Part shown: positions 45,620 through 54,989 of the stretch, piece by piece
Position numbering within the stretch: the stretch's first letter is position 1
Layout: each line of letters begins with the position of its first letter
Source of the DNA: Ignavibacteria bacterium
Lineage (GTDB): Bacteria > Bacteroidota > Ignavibacteria > Tepidaquicellales > Tepidaquicellaceae
NCBI GenBank assembly: GCA_028714695.1
Contig: JAQTLX010000008.1
Span: 112,290-176,289 of the forward strand
DNA length: 64,000 nt
Direction: 5' to 3'
The notes under the pieces: model-generated
What the model saw: the letters and a program-made list of their open reading frames with translations, nothing else
Told to the model about the DNA's origin: nothing
Databases searched by the model: none
Made by a program: the position numbers and the translations under genes

Positions 45620-47662
45620 ATGAAAAAGAAAATATTATTATTCCTCATTATAGGCTTCCTCGCATACTTAAACGCCTATTCGCAATCTAAGTTTGAAGAT
45701 GCCGTTGCTCTGAATTTCAAGAATAACATCGTTTCCCTCGCCGGCTATTTCGATAATGATAATAATCTCGTTACCGCAAGGCAGATTGCCAAAGACGGTT
45801 CCTATTATCTCGAAATAGGTAAGTATGACGATAACGGTTCTTATACCGTTAAAAAAATTCTTGAACTCAATAATGACCCTTCGGAAGTAAAGGTAAAATT
45901 CAACAGCGACGGGTCTAAAGCAGGCGTCCTTGAATTATCTCCCGATAGAGCCGTGCTTTCTTATGTCGATATGAACTCAGGCACCATTCTTCAGGATTTC
46001 AAACTCGAAAGCGCTAAAGACTTTTTCCTCATTCCCGACGGAAGATATATAGTCGTTACCGATATCACAGGCTCCGTTCTGCTTGACCTCGGTGAAGGCG
46101 ACCCGATTCTAAGTTATGCCGGTGAAACAGCCCTCGACCTCAGCGCCGACGGCAATACACTTTTCTGCAAGAACGGAAGCAGCATCGATTATATAGATAC
46201 CAAAACAGGCAAGAAACTCCGTGCTTTCCAGTTCAAAGACTATAAAACGGTTGATTTCGACGATAGGGGAGAAATAATTCTCAGCCTTACAAACTCTGGT
46301 ATCAAAGTTATTAAACTTACTCAGGAAAATATTGTTACTCTGAAAGAAATTGACGGCTCGATTATGCCTGTCGCGAGTTCTATGTTCGATTATTTTGTTA
46401 TCGATAACGCCGGCATGAGAGGCGTCTATAATCTCGGAGGCAATCTCGTTTATAAATCGAGAATAGATTCTTATAATTTATCAAAAACGGTTTTCGTTTT
46501 CGGCAAAGAAGATAAACGAATGGCACTCCTCTCCGATAAAGGCGTATATGTCTATGATTTCGAAATGATAAAATACTATAACAAACTTGCTCAGAAATAT
46601 CCCGACCTGTTTATGCAGAAAGTCCAGTTCGAAAATGACCAGGACCAGGAAAACAGAGCAAGCAGAGTGAAATTCCAAAAATCATCAATGGTTGCCAATG
46701 TCGCCGATGAAATGAAAGTTTCCGAAGGTCTCATAAAACAAAATCAAAAGAACAGCCTCGGTCTCGTTGAACTGAAAATATCGGCTATCGGATATTATAA
46801 CCCCACTACCGAAATGTACGATGTTACACTTTCCGTTCCCGTTGATTACCTTACAAATAAAGACGTGAGCACAAAAGTTAAAGTGCCTAAATTCCAGGCT
46901 GAAATTTTCTCTAAGAACTATCAGAACTTTAAAGTCTTCGCTCTCAGACAACTCAACAGAGACCAGACAGGCGTCGATGTGTTCGATATTAATATTGTCA
47001 ATGACCTCAATAATACGAATTACAGATGCCTCATGCACAGAACTCTGCCGCCGAATAAATTAAGTTATAACGATATGTTCGCAGCCGGACAGAAATTCTT
47101 CGAAATGCGAAACTGGTACGAAACACTTCTGAACCTTTCGGACTTTCCCGAAGACTTTACGAAAAACTCCGTTGTGGATTTCATGCTGAATCAGTCCGTT
47201 ACAAGTTTCTTCGACGAAAAATGGTCGTATGTTATGACGCTGAATCCTATAAAAGACTCGACTCAGTTGCTCATTTACCTTTCCGATTTTCCGAAAACGT
47301 TCAAACAGATAGACGAAGTCAACAGCCTCCGCCAGAGAGTCGTGAATAATATAATGGAAACAAGACTCGACAGATTGAACCAGTACATCTCCGATAAAAT
47401 GTATCTCGACGGCATCGATTATATGAAATTGATTACCCCGTCATACTATGACCCGTACTCGGGAAAAGACATCGAATACGAATATTATAAATCGAAGTTC
47501 ATACCCGTTAAAAACAACCTGCTTATTATTGTAGCGAAGCGCGCAATGGACGGCACAAACTGGTCAATGGCTGTCGAACTTCTGAATCAGGTAACAAAAG
47601 ACTATCCCGATTATCCGGAAGTCGAAAAACTCCTGAACGACGCTAAATCGCAAATGAAATAA
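45620..47662 (+). CDS. Exported beta-propeller / TPR-like protein of unknown function (680 aa)
   Basis: Signal peptide 1-21 (ILLFLIIGFLAYLNAYSQ). Residues 25-330 are repeated WD40-like strands with propeller-type patterns (LLDLGEGDPILSYAGETALDLSADG; LLSDKGVYVYDFEMI). Residues 340-480 form a linker and a beta-rich part, and 500-680 are helical and resemble TPR-type repeats (MAVELLNQVTKDYPDYPEVEK). It probably sits in the periplasm as a protein-binding scaffold. No sorting domain. No specific family recognised. Confidence 0.65.
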   Translation: MKKKILLFLIIGFLAYLNAYSQSKFEDAVALNFKNNIVSLAGYFDNDNNLVTARQIAKDGSYYLEIGKYDDNGSYTVKKILELNNDPSEVKVKFNSDGSKAGVLELSPDRAVLSYVDMNSGTILQDFKLESAKDFFLIPDGRYIVVTDITGSVLLDLGEGDPILSYAGETALDLSADGNTLFCKNGSSIDYIDTKTGKKLRAFQFKDYKTVDFDDRGEIILSLTNSGIKVIKLTQENIVTLKEIDGSIMPVASSMFDYFVIDNAGMRGVYNLGGNLVYKSRIDSYNLSKTVFVFGKEDKRMALLSDKGVYVYDFEMIKYYNKLAQKYPDLFMQKVQFENDQDQENRASRVKFQKSSMVANVADEMKVSEGLIKQNQKNSLGLVELKISAIGYYNPTTEMYDVTLSVPVDYLTNKDVSTKVKVPKFQAEIFSKNYQNFKVFALRQLNRDQTGVDVFDINIVNDLNNTNYRCLMHRTLPPNKLSYNDMFAAGQKFFEMRNWYETLLNLSDFPEDFTKNSVVDFMLNQSVTSFFDEKWSYVMTLNPIKDSTQLLIYLSDFPKTFKQIDEVNSLRQRVVNNIMETRLDRLNQYISDKMYLDGIDYMKLITPSYYDPYSGKDIEYEYYKSKFIPVKNNLLIIVAKRAMDGTNWSMAVELLNQVTKDYPDYPEVEKLLNDAKSQMK

Positions 47663-47668
47663 AAGACA

Positions 47669-47762
47669 ATTAATAATTAGTAATTAGTAATTAAGAATTA
47701 AAAACAATTAGTAATTAGTAATTAAAAACAATTACTAATTACTAATTACTAATTACTAATTG
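47669..47762. repeat. Heptamer arrays TTAGTAA and ATTACTA in inverted order
   Basis: TTAGTAA units (about 47670-47730) are followed by the complementary ATTACTA units (about 47733-47762), so the transcript could form a long hairpin between the two flanking convergent genes. Confidence 0.8.
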
Positions 47763-47797
47763 TCAAATGAAGATCGAAGATTGAAAATTGGTTCTTA

Positions 47798-50146
47798 TCA
47801 AAATTCATATCTCACGCTCACCATCGGCACCAAACCCAGTTCAGTCTGCTCATCCACGCTTTTTGAATAATTATTATATGAATATCCAAGCACCACTTTC
47901 TGATTAAGTATATTCTTTGCCTGTGCCGTGAAAATAAGCGATGACTTCTTATAATTGATTCTGTATGCCGCCGTCAAATCAATATAAAGAAACGATTTCA
48001 GCCTCTGTGTATATACCTGCGAGTAATCAAGCACCTCGCGCCTTTCATTCATCGAACCCTGCAAATCAACCGGAATGTAATATTCGCCGCCTGTATATGA
48101 CGCTTTCAGATTCAGACTCCAGATATTCCCTGACTTTGTTATGAATTCCTTTCCGCCGAGTAGATTGAACGCGAAATTCCCGTTGTATCTTCCGTTCCTT
48201 TCAATCCCGTCGCCGCCTTTGTATTTTGAGTTGAATAATGTCGCAGTCAAAAGATAATAATAATTATCGCTTAAAAACTTTTCGAACGTAATGTCTATTC
48301 CCGCATTTCTTCCCGAACCCGTGTTTACAAGTGAATCGTTGAAATAACCTCCCGGATTGTTCAACATCGAATAATATGAATTCCTCATTACGGGTATGTC
48401 GTATAAATACTGATAATAACCTTCAATCTTCATGTGCAGATTCTTCGAGAACATCACGTCATAACCGAGCACGAAATGATTCGCTCTTCCCGGCTTTAGG
48501 TTTATATTAGGATTCGAAATAACTCCGTCCGCGTCTTTTTTCCCTGACAAATATACCGATACGTCTTCAATCTGACTGTGATTCCCGTAACCCGCGCTGA
48601 TTGTCTGATTCCCGCTTATGTTGTATTTCGCTGACAATCGCGGCTCGAATGTATTCGAATTGTTAAGCGCGAAATGCGTGAAATTAATTCCGCCCGAAAT
48701 CAATACCCTGTTTCCCGCATTGTAATTCGATTCCGTGAATGCCTGTATCAATCCCGTATTGCCTTTATCGTTTATGAATTCCTCGTATGCCCCCGTAAAT
48801 TGGTTCTGCGAACTTATCTTTGCGTCAAAATACATTTGCGTATATCTGATTCCCGTTTTATTCGAATGCTGCGGACTGAATTTATGATGCAGATAGGAAT
48901 AAATGCTGATTCCCGATGTCGAATAGTTTACGTTGTCCGTCGGCTCCGTGTTGTAATCCGAATTTACAAATCCCTTTTCGTAATCTACCTGCTGTGTCCG
49001 TGCCGATATAATCGTTTTGAACAAAGTGTTTCCGTCAACAGGTACTGAATAAGCAAGACCTATCGTGCCCGTCTTATTATTCAAAACCGTTTTTGTCCTG
49101 TCATCGAGTTTCTCCCATTTCGTACTGTCAAGGTCGGGATTGAATCTTGAATTATCAATTCCGCCTATTCCGAATAAAGTGAACGTCCCGTATTTTTCAG
49201 TCGGCAGGTTCACCTTGAACGACAAATCCTGATAACCCGGCACTTTGTTCTTCATGTCTTTGTCGATTAACTGCAAAAATCCGAAAACCGAATATCTGTA
49301 ATTCAGCAGATACGATGCTCCGCTGTTCTTTGCAAAAGGTCCTTCCGCCGCGAATTCGATTCCCTGTATCCCGAGTTGTAATGTATATTCTCTTTTGAAA
49401 CTGTTTCCGTTCCTGAACTTCATGTCGAATACTCCCGAAAGCGCATTCCCGTATTCCGAAGGAAATGCGGAAGTGTAAAAATCCGAATTCGTAAGCAGTT
49501 GGCTGCTGAATATCGTTAGACCCCCGCTCTTCTGACCCGCGTAACTGAAATGATTAGGACTGGGAATGTCAACTTCATCGAGCCTCCACAGCAGCCCTTT
49601 CGGCGAATTGCCTCTTATGACTATGCCGTTTGTGTTCACGTTTGGAGTGCTTACTACTCCGGCAAAATTCTGTACAGCCCTCATCGGGTCGTCGAACGTT
49701 CCTGCAAATCTTTTTGTCTCGTCTATGCTGAATGACCTCGAACTCGTTATCGAATATGGATTTGATGATTTGTCTTTTTCAATTTCATCCGTAACAACGA
49801 TTTCATCGGTGCTGATTATCGCGCTTTCCATCTCGATGCTGAGATTTGTTTCCTTGCCCGTTGAAACAAGCACGTTCGGAAGCACTACGGGATTGTATCC
49901 CGTCATAGTTACAGTGATATCGTGCCTGCCCGGCGGAATATTTTCAATGCTGAAAGAACCGTCTTTTGAAGACTCCGCTCCCGCTTTTTCCTTGCCCGTG
50001 TTAATCCTTATTACAGCCCCTTCAATAGGGGATTTGGTTATGCTTTCTACGATTTTTCCTCTTACTGTCTGTGAAAGTTCCTGCGAATATGTTTCAGAGT
50101 AAAAAAGTATTATTACAGTAAAAATAATTAATGTGATATGTCTCAT
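47798..50146 (-). CDS. TonB-dependent outer-membrane receptor with carboxypeptidase-like domain
   Basis: About 782 residues from MRHITLIIFTVIILF (50146), chosen because it gives a proper signal peptide and GGAC before the ATG; the longer frame would add 23 residues with no signal. Residues 25-110 are a carboxypeptidase-regulatory-like domain (VRGKIVESITKSPIEGAVI), 140-250 the plug (AGVVSTPNVNTNGIVIRGNS), and the rest a 22-strand barrel ending in VPMVSVRYEF. It imports a substrate with energy from TonB. The AraC regulator upstream on the same strand probably controls it. Confidence 0.85.
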   Translation of the reverse strand: MRHITLIIFTVIILFYSETYSQELSQTVRGKIVESITKSPIEGAVIRINTGKEKAGAESSKDGSFSIENIPPGRHDITVTMTGYNPVVLPNVLVSTGKETNLSIEMESAIISTDEIVVTDEIEKDKSSNPYSITSSRSFSIDETKRFAGTFDDPMRAVQNFAGVVSTPNVNTNGIVIRGNSPKGLLWRLDEVDIPSPNHFSYAGQKSGGLTIFSSQLLTNSDFYTSAFPSEYGNALSGVFDMKFRNGNSFKREYTLQLGIQGIEFAAEGPFAKNSGASYLLNYRYSVFGFLQLIDKDMKNKVPGYQDLSFKVNLPTEKYGTFTLFGIGGIDNSRFNPDLDSTKWEKLDDRTKTVLNNKTGTIGLAYSVPVDGNTLFKTIISARTQQVDYEKGFVNSDYNTEPTDNVNYSTSGISIYSYLHHKFSPQHSNKTGIRYTQMYFDAKISSQNQFTGAYEEFINDKGNTGLIQAFTESNYNAGNRVLISGGINFTHFALNNSNTFEPRLSAKYNISGNQTISAGYGNHSQIEDVSVYLSGKKDADGVISNPNINLKPGRANHFVLGYDVMFSKNLHMKIEGYYQYLYDIPVMRNSYYSMLNNPGGYFNDSLVNTGSGRNAGIDITFEKFLSDNYYYLLTATLFNSKYKGGDGIERNGRYNGNFAFNLLGGKEFITKSGNIWSLNLKASYTGGEYYIPVDLQGSMNERREVLDYSQVYTQRLKSFLYIDLTAAYRINYKKSSLIFTAQAKNILNQKVVLGYSYNNYSKSVDEQTELGLVPMVSVRYEF

Positions 50147-50220
50147 TTTAGTCCGTTTTAATTTATATACAAAATTAAAAAGATTAAAACGGCTGTCATT
50201 GTAAAAAACGGACAAAAATA

Positions 50221-51006
50221 TCAGACGAACATGTCTATTTTTGAAACGAATTCGTTTGGCGTGATTCCTGTGAAGAATTTAAATTCCTTTATGAGGTGAG
50301 GCTGGTCGTAAAAATTGTATTTCGCTGCAATGTTCATCCAGTCTGTTTCTTTCATTTTTCTAAGTTCGTCGTGTATGCTTTCGAATCTCAGCATTCTTGA
50401 ATATAGTTTGGGTGATATCCCGATGTATTCTCTGAACGTTCTTTGCAGCCTTTTGTATCCCGCGCCGTCCCTGCCCGCGTCCTTTATTTTCAGCAGACCT
50501 TTTGAAACGTTCAGTTCGTCTAACGCGCTGGCGGCAATTATGCCTGAATTATCCCTCTTCGTGAAATATTCAAACAGCCACTTCTCGATAATTCTTAGTT
50601 TCCCGGATATGTCATCTTCTTCGTAAACTCTCTCCTCGATTTCTTTTATCGCCCTGCCCGCGATAAGTTCCGCCGTTACGGGAATGTCGGAAATATCTTT
50701 CTCCCGAATCTTGAATAGCGCAGAAAATCCGAGCGGTAAAAATCTGATGCCGGCTATGTTGAGGCTCTTTCCGAATTCAAATGTGTACGGTCTTTTCCTG
50801 ATTCCCTGAAATATACTGTCTGTAAGTGATTTTCTCTTGTTCTTTTCATCGAAAATGTAAATGCTTGTTCCGAAATTAAGCAAAAGATCCGTTTTCCCGT
50901 CAGGTATCAATTGCTGAATCATGCCGTCGGATGTCCCGCAATAACAGTAAATTGAATCTACGAAATTCGATAAAGGATAAACCGGTTTCAGAATCTTTGC
51001 TATCAT
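50221..51006 (-). CDS. AraC-family transcriptional regulator
   Basis: About 261 residues from MIAKILKPVYPLSNF (51006). The N-terminal domain (about 1-120) is the ligand/partner domain of the DUF6597 type (QQLIPDGKTDLLLNFGTSIYIF, then RKRPYTFEFGKSLNIAGIRF). The C-terminal 100 residues hold two helix-turn-helix motifs (LKIKDAGRDGAGYKRLQRTF with ISPKLYSRMLRF; WMNIAAKYNFYDQPHLIKEF, FTGITPNEF). It lies 75 bp before the TonB receptor gene on the same strand and is its likely regulator. Confidence 0.85.
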   Translation of the reverse strand: MIAKILKPVYPLSNFVDSIYCYCGTSDGMIQQLIPDGKTDLLLNFGTSIYIFDEKNKRKSLTDSIFQGIRKRPYTFEFGKSLNIAGIRFLPLGFSALFKIREKDISDIPVTAELIAGRAIKEIEERVYEEDDISGKLRIIEKWLFEYFTKRDNSGIIAASALDELNVSKGLLKIKDAGRDGAGYKRLQRTFREYIGISPKLYSRMLRFESIHDELRKMKETDWMNIAAKYNFYDQPHLIKEFKFFTGITPNEFVSKIDMFV

Positions 51007-51074
51007 TTTTTCAAATATAATCCTATTCTTTTCAATTAACAATTAACAATTAGCGATTAACAATTAGCAATAAA

Positions 51075-51476
51075 CAATTGTTCGTTTGTCATCCCCGCAA
51101 GTTTCTAGCGGGGATCAAAACACAATGATAAATAAATCAAAAATGCTTTAATGTGTAAAGGAATAGTAGTCAGCAATAAACAATTAGCAATAAACAATTA
51201 GCAATAAACAATTGTTCGTTTGTCATCCCCGCAAGTTTCTAGCGGGGATCAAAACACAATGATAAATAAATCAAAAATGCTTTACTGTGTAAAGGAATAG
51301 TAGTCAGCAATAAACAATTAGCAATAAACAATTAGCAATAAACAATTGTTCGTTTGTCATCCCCGCAAGTTTCTAGCGGGGATCAAAACACAATGATAAA
51401 TAAATCAAAAATGCTTTAATGTGTAAAGGAATGGTAGTCAGCAATAAACAATTAGCAATAAACAATTAGCAATAAA
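51075..51476. repeat. 134-bp minisatellite, three copies
   Basis: CAATTGTTCGTTTGTCATCC starts at 51075, 51209 and 51343, exactly 134 bp apart, with only a few base differences. Each unit has an ATCCCCGC...GCGGGGAT hairpin, a middle segment and a heptamer-type CAATAAACAATTAG block. It lies between AraC and YqgE genes on the - strand. Confidence 0.95.
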
Positions 51477-51539
51477 CAATTACCAATTACCAATTACCAA
51501 TTACTAATTACTAATTACTAATTACTAATTACTAATTGA
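51477..51539. repeat. ATTACTA heptamer array ending inside the YqgE stop
   Basis: Repeats of AATTACC and AATTACT run into 51539; the stop codon and the last Asn codon of the YqgE gene are made of the repeat (AATTAG on the - strand). Confidence 0.8.
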
Positions 51540-52092
51540 CAGAAGGGTCCTCCGGAAATGTCGATATAAGCGAATACTCTCCGCCCATACCTTTAAGTAT
51601 ATCATGCCAGAGTTTATCGGGATGCTTGCTGAAAACGAATTCCTTGTTCGAATTTGTAACAATCCATGAATTGTTTACTATTTCGTTCTTCAGTTGGTCG
51701 GGACTCCATCCGGCATAACCGAGGAAAAAAAGAAAATCGGCGGGGTCAAGTTTTTCTTCGCTTACAAGACTTTTCAAACTCTCAAAACTGCCGCCCCAGA
51801 AAATTCCTTCGACAATTTCATAACTGCCTTCCACTAAATTGCCCGCTCTGTGAATGAAATTTACAAGGTCAGTCTGAACCGGTCCGCCTATAAAAACCGG
51901 TGCATCGAACTCGGGAAATCCTTCGATAATTTCGCTTACTCTGTAGTTAAGTGGTTTTGTGAGTACAAATCCAATCGAACCGTTCTCGTCATGCTCAACA
52001 AGAAAAATTACGCTTCTCTTGAAAAAATCCGTCAGATTTGGCGCCGATATGAGCATACTGCCCTGTCCGATTTTTATCTCACTGCTTTTCAT
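51532..52092 (-). CDS. YqgE/AlgH family protein (DUF179)
   Basis: 186 residues covering the whole family: GSMLISAPNLTDFFKRSVIFLVEHDENGSIGFVLTKPL at 11-48, VFIGGPVQTD at 66-75, FFLGYAGWSPDQLKNEI around 122-138. YqgE/AlgH proteins are small soluble cytoplasmic proteins of unknown precise role, often next to RuvX genes; here the RuvX gene lies 4 kb away. The stop codon lies in a heptamer array. Start at ATG 52092. Confidence 0.9.
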   Translation of the reverse strand: MKSSEIKIGQGSMLISAPNLTDFFKRSVIFLVEHDENGSIGFVLTKPLNYRVSEIIEGFPEFDAPVFIGGPVQTDLVNFIHRAGNLVEGSYEIVEGIFWGGSFESLKSLVSEEKLDPADFLFFLGYAGWSPDQLKNEIVNNSWIVTNSNKEFVFSKHPDKLWHDILKGMGGEYSLISTFPEDPSVN

Positions 52093-52189
52093 AACAAAAT
52101 ATATGAAAATTTTAAATAAATGTAATAGCCAATATTAAGACATATTAAATATCAAAAATAAAAAATCAAAAATGGAAATCAAAAATTAC

Positions 52190-52345
52190 CATTTTCCATT
52201 CGCCCATTTTCCATATTCCATTTTCCCATTTTCCATATTCCATATTCCATATTCCATTTTCCATATTCCATATTCCATATTCCATTTTCCCATATTCCAT
52301 ATTCCATTTTCCATTCGCCCATTTTCCATTTTCCACATCCCATTC
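52190..52345. repeat. Heptamer array TATTCCA / TTTTCCA
   Basis: About 20 units of TTCCATA and TTCCATT with some insertions. The long frames on both strands through this block are made only of the repeat and are not genes. Confidence 0.88.
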
Positions 52346-52449
52346 CCACATTTTCCATATCCAATTTCCTATTTTCCGCTTTCGTACGGAAACCCAATTA
52401 CATTTCAAATGTGAAAAAAAATAGTTAAAATTACATCCTTTACTAACAT

Positions 52450-52466
52450 GACCCTCTTCTTGGGTC
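52450..52466 (+). terminator. Short GACCC/GGGTC hairpin followed by GTTTTTA
   Basis: A five-pair stem with a seven-base loop and a T-run lies between an ATG at 52448 and the next ATG at 52478. It argues for the later start of the HAD gene and may be a weak terminator or attenuator. Confidence 0.4.
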
Positions 52467-52477
52467 GTTTTTACTGG

Positions 52478-53332
52478 ATGCAGCAAAACAAAATAAACAT
52501 ACAAAAAAAACTCAGCAAGATTAAATTAATTGTTTCGGATGTTGACGGAACTCTGACCAATAACGAAAACGAAATCGGAGATGAAACAATTGAACTCGTG
52601 AAAAAATTAAAGGAAAAGGACGTTTTGTTTACTTTTGCTACGCAGCGCATTCATTCTTCAATTGTCCGTTTTGCCGAACAACTCGATGTCAGGATTCCGA
52701 TAATTACAGTAAACGGCGCTCTTATTAAAGGACTCGATAATAACGTAATAAGCAGTTCCGTTATCAGGGAAAAACATGTCGATAAGGCTCTTTCGCTTGC
52801 TAATAAACATTTTGTAAGGATTGCTTTATGCTACGGCGACGAAATCGTCTTTACCGAAGATAATTCTGTTCTAAGAGATTTTATGTTCCGCCTCGGCACC
52901 GATTACAGAATGGTCGATTCCTATAAAAATTACAGGGACAATGTTCTCGAAATTATTATGCTCGGCAATGAAAAAAAAGTAATGAAATATATTCAGGATA
53001 AACTGAATTTCCCCGCAAAATTTTTCCTCACTGCAAAATATTTCCGCTCAAGCAGTAAACTCGGCGTCTATCATCTGGAAGTGAGAAAATCCGGTACGAA
53101 TAAATTTACAGGCATGACAAAACTCGCCCGCCACCTGAATTTCAAAAGAAATGAAGTCGCAGTGCTCGGCGACTGGTTCAACGACAGGGATTTATTCGAA
53201 TTCGGAGGATTCAACGTCGCGCTCCAAAATGCCGTTGCTGAACTGAAAATGCAGGCTGATTATGTCACCGATAAAACAAACAATGAGGACGGGGTCGCTG
53301 AATTCCTGAAACTTGTTTACGATTCCAAGTAA
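52478..53332 (+). CDS. HAD-superfamily phosphatase, Cof type (HAD-IIB)
   Basis: About 284 residues from MQQNKINIQKKLSKIKL (52478); an earlier ATG at 52448 is possible. Motif I is VSDVDGTL with the two catalytic Asp, motif II near FATQRI, the Lys motif in the cap, and motif IV GDWFNDRDLF. The cap between residues 80 and 200 is that of the Cof type. These enzymes dephosphorylate sugar phosphates or flavin nucleotides; substrate unknown. Cytoplasmic. Followed by ftcD at 29 nt. Confidence 0.88.
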   Translation: MQQNKINIQKKLSKIKLIVSDVDGTLTNNENEIGDETIELVKKLKEKDVLFTFATQRIHSSIVRFAEQLDVRIPIITVNGALIKGLDNNVISSSVIREKHVDKALSLANKHFVRIALCYGDEIVFTEDNSVLRDFMFRLGTDYRMVDSYKNYRDNVLEIIMLGNEKKVMKYIQDKLNFPAKFFLTAKYFRSSSKLGVYHLEVRKSGTNKFTGMTKLARHLNFKRNEVAVLGDWFNDRDLFEFGGFNVALQNAVAELKMQADYVTDKTNNEDGVAEFLKLVYDSK

Positions 53333-53361
53333 TTTAAAATATAATATAAAATTTTATTGAT

Positions 53362-54978
53362 ATGAAAAAAATAGTCGAATGTGTTCCGAATATTTCAGAA
53401 GGCAGAAATCAGAGTATAATAGATGCATGCGCGGAAGCGGTCAGAAAAGTCAAAGGCGTGAAACTGCTCGATGTCGATCCGGGAAAATCAACAAACAGAA
53501 CCGTTTTTACTTTCGTGGGCGACCCCGAATCAGTCGTTGAAGGCGCGTTTCAGTTCGCTAAAAAAGCATACGAACTTATTGACATGACAACTCATAAGGG
53601 CGAACATCCCCGTATGGGCGCCGTTGACGTGGTTCCTTTCGTTCCCGTCTCGGGAGTTACTGTAGAAGAATGCGTGCAGTGCGCCAAGAAGTTCGGCGAA
53701 AGAGCGGGAAAAGAACTCGGCGTGCCGATTTATCTTTATGAAGAAGCATCTGTAAATCCCGCAAGGAAAATGCTCAAACAGATTCGCTCCGGCGAATACG
53801 AAGGCATCAAAGATAAAATCTATAAACCCGAATGGAAACCCGATTACGGTCCTCAGGAATTTGTTCCTAAATCAGGCGCGACAGCCGCCGGCGTAAGATT
53901 TTTCCTTATCGCTTACAACGTGAATATACTCGGTACTAAAGAACAGGCGCACAGAATTGCCCTTAATATCAGAGAACAGGGCAGAAACGAAAATGAACCC
54001 GGCAGACTCAAAGCGGTAAAGGCTATCGGATGGTACGTCGAGGAATATGAAATGGCACAGGTGTCTATAAATCTCGATAACTTCAAAATTACTCCTCCGC
54101 ACGTCGCTTTCGAAGAATGCGTGAAGGACGCGAAGGAACTTAACCTCGCCGCTTGCGGCAGCGAACTCGTCGGACTTATACCCCTCGAAGCAATGCTTAT
54201 GGCTGCGGATTATTACATGAAAAAAGAAAATCTTTTTATAATAGACGAAAAACAAAAAATCAGACTTGTTATAGAAAGAATGGGACTATCGTCAATTTCT
54301 CAGTTCATTCCTGAAAAACGAATCATCGAATATATGATAGAAGACGAAAAGAATGAACCGCTGGCGTCTATGACCGTCAGAGATTTTGTCGAACTCGTCG
54401 GCGCAAGAACATCTGCCCCCGGCGGCGGAAGCGTATCGGCTCTTGCTGCATCGCTCGGCGCGGGACTCGGAGCCATGATGGGCTGGATGAGTTACGGCAG
54501 CAAAAAGTTCGAACATATTGATTCCAAAATGAGAAAATTCATTCCCCCTTTACATCAGGCAATGAAAGATTTAATCTCAATGATAGATGCCGATACAAAC
54601 GCTTTCAACGATTATATGCTCGCTATGAGAATGCATAAGAATACTGATGCTGAAAAGAAACTCAGACACGAAAAAATGCAGGAAGGCTTGAAGAAAGCGG
54701 TTGAAGTGCCTCTGAAAGTTATGCGTACCGCCGACTCATGCTGGGACTTTATGAACGAAATGGCAAAATACGGAAACCTTTCCTCTGCCAGCGACCTCGA
54801 AGTCGGCGCGAAATGCCTCGAAACTGGAATATGGGGAGCATTCAAAAACGTAAAAATTAATCTCCCGCAAATAGAAGATAATACTTATAAAGAAACCGTG
54901 ATAAAAGAAGGCGAAGAAATACTCGATAGAGCCGAAAAGAACCTTAAGAAAATTTCAAAGATACTCGAAAAAAGATAA
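53362..54978 (+). CDS. ftcD: Bifunctional glutamate formimidoyltransferase / formimidotetrahydrofolate cyclodeaminase
   Basis: 538 residues. The N-terminal part (1-300) is the formimidoyltransferase, starting KIVECVPNISEGRNQ, with THKGEHPRMGAVDVVPFVP near 72-90. Residues 335-538 are the cyclodeaminase, starting at TVRDFVELVGARTSAPGGGS with its helix bundle. It passes the formimino group of formiminoglutamate from histidine breakdown to tetrahydrofolate and releases ammonia, giving methenyl-THF. The fused form is as in animals and several Bacteroidota. Rest of the histidine pathway not in the window. Confidence 0.92.
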   Translation: MKKIVECVPNISEGRNQSIIDACAEAVRKVKGVKLLDVDPGKSTNRTVFTFVGDPESVVEGAFQFAKKAYELIDMTTHKGEHPRMGAVDVVPFVPVSGVTVEECVQCAKKFGERAGKELGVPIYLYEEASVNPARKMLKQIRSGEYEGIKDKIYKPEWKPDYGPQEFVPKSGATAAGVRFFLIAYNVNILGTKEQAHRIALNIREQGRNENEPGRLKAVKAIGWYVEEYEMAQVSINLDNFKITPPHVAFEECVKDAKELNLAACGSELVGLIPLEAMLMAADYYMKKENLFIIDEKQKIRLVIERMGLSSISQFIPEKRIIEYMIEDEKNEPLASMTVRDFVELVGARTSAPGGGSVSALAASLGAGLGAMMGWMSYGSKKFEHIDSKMRKFIPPLHQAMKDLISMIDADTNAFNDYMLAMRMHKNTDAEKKLRHEKMQEGLKKAVEVPLKVMRTADSCWDFMNEMAKYGNLSSASDLEVGAKCLETGIWGAFKNVKINLPQIEDNTYKETVIKEGEEILDRAEKNLKKISKILEKR

Positions 54979-54989
54979 TTCTTTCAATT

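Noticed and set aside
51075..51476. Possible CRISPR array
   Set aside because: Repeat unit 134 bp without unique spacers; the whole unit, not a short repeat, is copied, and no cas gene is present.
52166..52504. Frames of 72-112 residues through the 52.2 kb region
   Set aside because: The sequence is a heptamer satellite; the peptides are simple repeats such as WNMEYGKW and the frames on both strands are equally open.
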